A stretch of DNA of 64,000 nucleotides, from the NCBI GenBank assembly GCA_964584165.1, contig CAZOYW010000012.1, positions 1-64,000 of the forward strand. Direction: 5' to 3'. Under the pieces are notes generated by a model. That model was not told where the DNA came from, did not search any database, and was given only the letters and a program-made list of their open reading frames with translations. The translations under genes were made by a program, and so were the position numbers. Shown here one piece after another: positions 63,960-64,000 of this stretch (positions are counted from its first letter, which is position 1; every line of letters begins with the position of its first letter). The DNA comes from CAZKCI01 sp964584165. GTDB lineage: Bacteria; Auribacterota; Erginobacteria; Erginobacterales; CAZKCI01.

Positions 63960-64000
63960 TAGTGATGGACCGCGACGAATATTTCATGGCCCAGGCCCTC
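63956..64000 (+). CDS. ribD: Probable RibD N-terminus (partial, cut by window end)
   Basis: 15 codons: MIVMDRDEYFMAQAL. 'D..yM..AL' is how bifunctional deaminase/reductase RibD begins. Overlaps ftsY by ATGA; a second ATG at 63965 is possible. ribBA and ribH lie 2.5-4.3 kb upstream, which supports the call, but 15 residues are too few for certainty. Confidence 0.5.
   Translation, partial: MIVMDRDEYFMAQAL

Overview
The window is a high-GC bacterial chromosome fragment with strongly G/C-ending codons, broken by five runs of N, so it looks like a draft or metagenome-derived scaffold. A TolC/HlyD/RND efflux operon, lipoproteins with clear lipoboxes and an exported beta-barrel candidate point to a Gram-negative cell. 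An EtfA with an N-terminal ferredoxin domain, a PflX-like radical SAM protein, a CstA-type transporter and a fused SecD-SecF fit an anaerobic member of the PVC/Omnitrophota-like candidate phyla. That placement is an impression; there is no rRNA here to settle it, and I saw no tRNA, CRISPR array, prophage or transposase.

Layout. 0-10 kb: the end of cutA, a dispersed repeat, a PflX-like protein, EF-P with an EF-G-like GTPase, yebC-ruvC-ruvA-ruvB, and queH-queA. 10-17 kb: a lipoprotein, HIT protein, mtnP, a MazG-like protein, a J-domain/TPR protein and two CNNM/CorC membrane proteins. 17-27 kb: an outer-membrane barrel, cstA, dprA, topA, a XerC-type recombinase, a GT-C glycosyltransferase and a lipoprotein acetolactate decarboxylase. 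27-34 kb (minus strand): tetR-tolC-hlyD-RND-PII-like efflux operon. 34-39 kb: tgt-yajC-secDF and rpmB. 39-48 kb: recG, rsmD-coaD-yceD-rpmF-plsX-fabH-fabG-acpP-fabF, the type II fatty-acid cluster. 48-53 kb: acyl-CoA dehydrogenase, DUF362, etfB and ferredoxin-etfA. 53-56 kb: carbamoyltransferase-SxtJ-DUF5989. 56-64 kb: smc, FMN riboswitch-ribBA-ribH, nusB, a PHP phosphoesterase, ftsY and the start of a probable ribD.

The genes are mostly housekeeping; the unusual content is between and at the edges of genes. (1) About twenty-five intergenic 'word arrays': a short word of 7-12 nt is repeated imperfectly, followed by a GC-rich spacer and the reverse-complement word. At least five word classes are reused at unlinked loci, and the arrays often contain the neighbouring stop or start codon. 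(2) Perfect palindromes that begin inside the last codons of a gene or surround the ribosome binding site, several with a GGA or GAA triloop. (3) A 289-bp MITE-like element with 17-bp terminal inverted repeats, a decayed second copy and a solo TIR-TIR palindrome. (4) A second dispersed repeat of about 65-70 bp. These are the best candidates for something undescribed.

Functional links: queH, queA and tgt are three steps of queuosine tRNA modification; ribBA, ribH and the probable ribD belong to riboflavin synthesis under an FMN riboswitch; plsX-fabHG-acpP-fabF feed lipid synthesis; acyl-CoA dehydrogenase with ferredoxin-type Etf suggests flavin-based electron bifurcation; and yajC-secDF, ftsY and smc serve secretion, membrane targeting and chromosome organisation.
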